From Parasponia andersonii (Eukaryota > Streptophyta > Magnoliopsida > Rosales > Cannabaceae): 64,000 nucleotides of DNA. Position numbers and translations under genes: made by a program. The stretch's first letter is position 1, and every line of letters starts with the position of its first letter. A model generated the notes under the pieces. The model was not told where the DNA came from. It did no database searches and saw only the letters and a program-made list of their open reading frames with translations. Below, one piece after another: positions 63,677-64,000 of the stretch. Location of the stretch: contig JXTB01000145.1 of assembly GCA_002914805.1 (NCBI GenBank), positions 737,185-801,184 on the forward strand, in the 5' to 3' direction.

Positions 63677-64000
63677 AGAACTGTCTGGCGCCACAACGCC
63701 AATTCAGCGTTGCATTGCTGGCTTTAGCCTTTCTCTCGTACCTGTCTGGCGTTGCAGCGCTAAAAAGCGTAGGACATAGCGTGAAAAATCTGTATTTGAT
63801 TCGTTACCTCTTATATTTAGCTCTCCTTTTTCTCATCTGAAGGGGAGTCGAAAACCCTAGCAGCCAAAGGTTCTTAGAGATATTCTAAGGAAGAAAACAA
63901 CACCAAGGAAGAGATTCAGGAGGAAGAAATCAGATTGGAGGCAACGAGTTTTTCTTTTCTTTACTATTGTTTCTCTTTTATTTTATGCAATTGAACATGT
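63677..64000 (+). mobile_element. LTR-like element copy 2 (cut by window end)
   Basis: Aligns with 57538-57870. Shared blocks include 'ctggcg.cacaa', 'tctcatctgaaggggagt' and 'ttctcttttattttatgcaattgaacatgt'. Many differences are CG here against TG or CA in copy 1, so copy 1 is more decayed at CpG. The element continues beyond the window. Confidence 0.65.

Overview
This is a nuclear window from an AT-rich plant genome, most likely a eudicot. The supports are GT-AG introns in genes with plant-type exon structure, plant-specific families (invertase/pectin methylesterase inhibitor, purine permease, a DUF740/OCTOPUS-like protein), long (TA)n and (GA)n tracts, and Copia, LINE, Helitron, MITE and LTR debris. 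The species cannot be fixed from the sequence.

Layout. 1-3.2 kb: repeats. 3.2-3.8 kb: an intact single-exon invertase/PME inhibitor (+). 3.8-8.3 kb: foldback and tandem repeats. 8.3-9.75 kb: two-exon mitochondrial acyl carrier protein (-). 10.1-10.9 kb: a dispersed TGTCGTTT motif array. 11.3-13.7 kb: complete six-exon RABH1 (Rab6-type) GTPase (+). 13.8-22.0 kb: a tandem segmental duplication with an intact purine permease (15.9-18.3 kb) and a decayed copy (20.8-21.9 kb). The duplicated unit begins inside the RABH1 3' region. 25.6-27.8 kb: a solo LTR. 28-38 kb: gene-free. 38.8-39.9 kb: Copia gag fragment. 40.5-41.5 kb: DUF740-like gene (-). 43.6-46.7 kb: gene debris including a 3-dehydroquinate dehydratase fragment. 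47.2-50.7 kb: five-exon GPI transamidase subunit PIG-T (-), whose large exon carries four single-base frameshifts. 50.8-52.2 kb: a non-autonomous Helitron with a nested MITE, about 120 bp upstream of the PIG-T start. 52.3-64 kb: LINE remnants, an LTR-like element present twice, an antisense Copia LTR and a duplicated exon-bearing block.

The functional genes are unrelated housekeeping or secretory genes (mitochondrial lipoylation/fatty acid synthesis, Golgi trafficking, purine transport, GPI anchoring), as expected for a plant chromosome arm; there is no operon-like logic. I found no convincing undescribed system. The most informative features are structural: the RABH1/purine-permease duplication that gave a permease a Rab 3' tail, the nested Helitron/MITE beside a frame-broken PIG-T, and an exon duplicated together with an antisense LTR. 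Coordinates were read by eye; exon edges could be off by a base or two.
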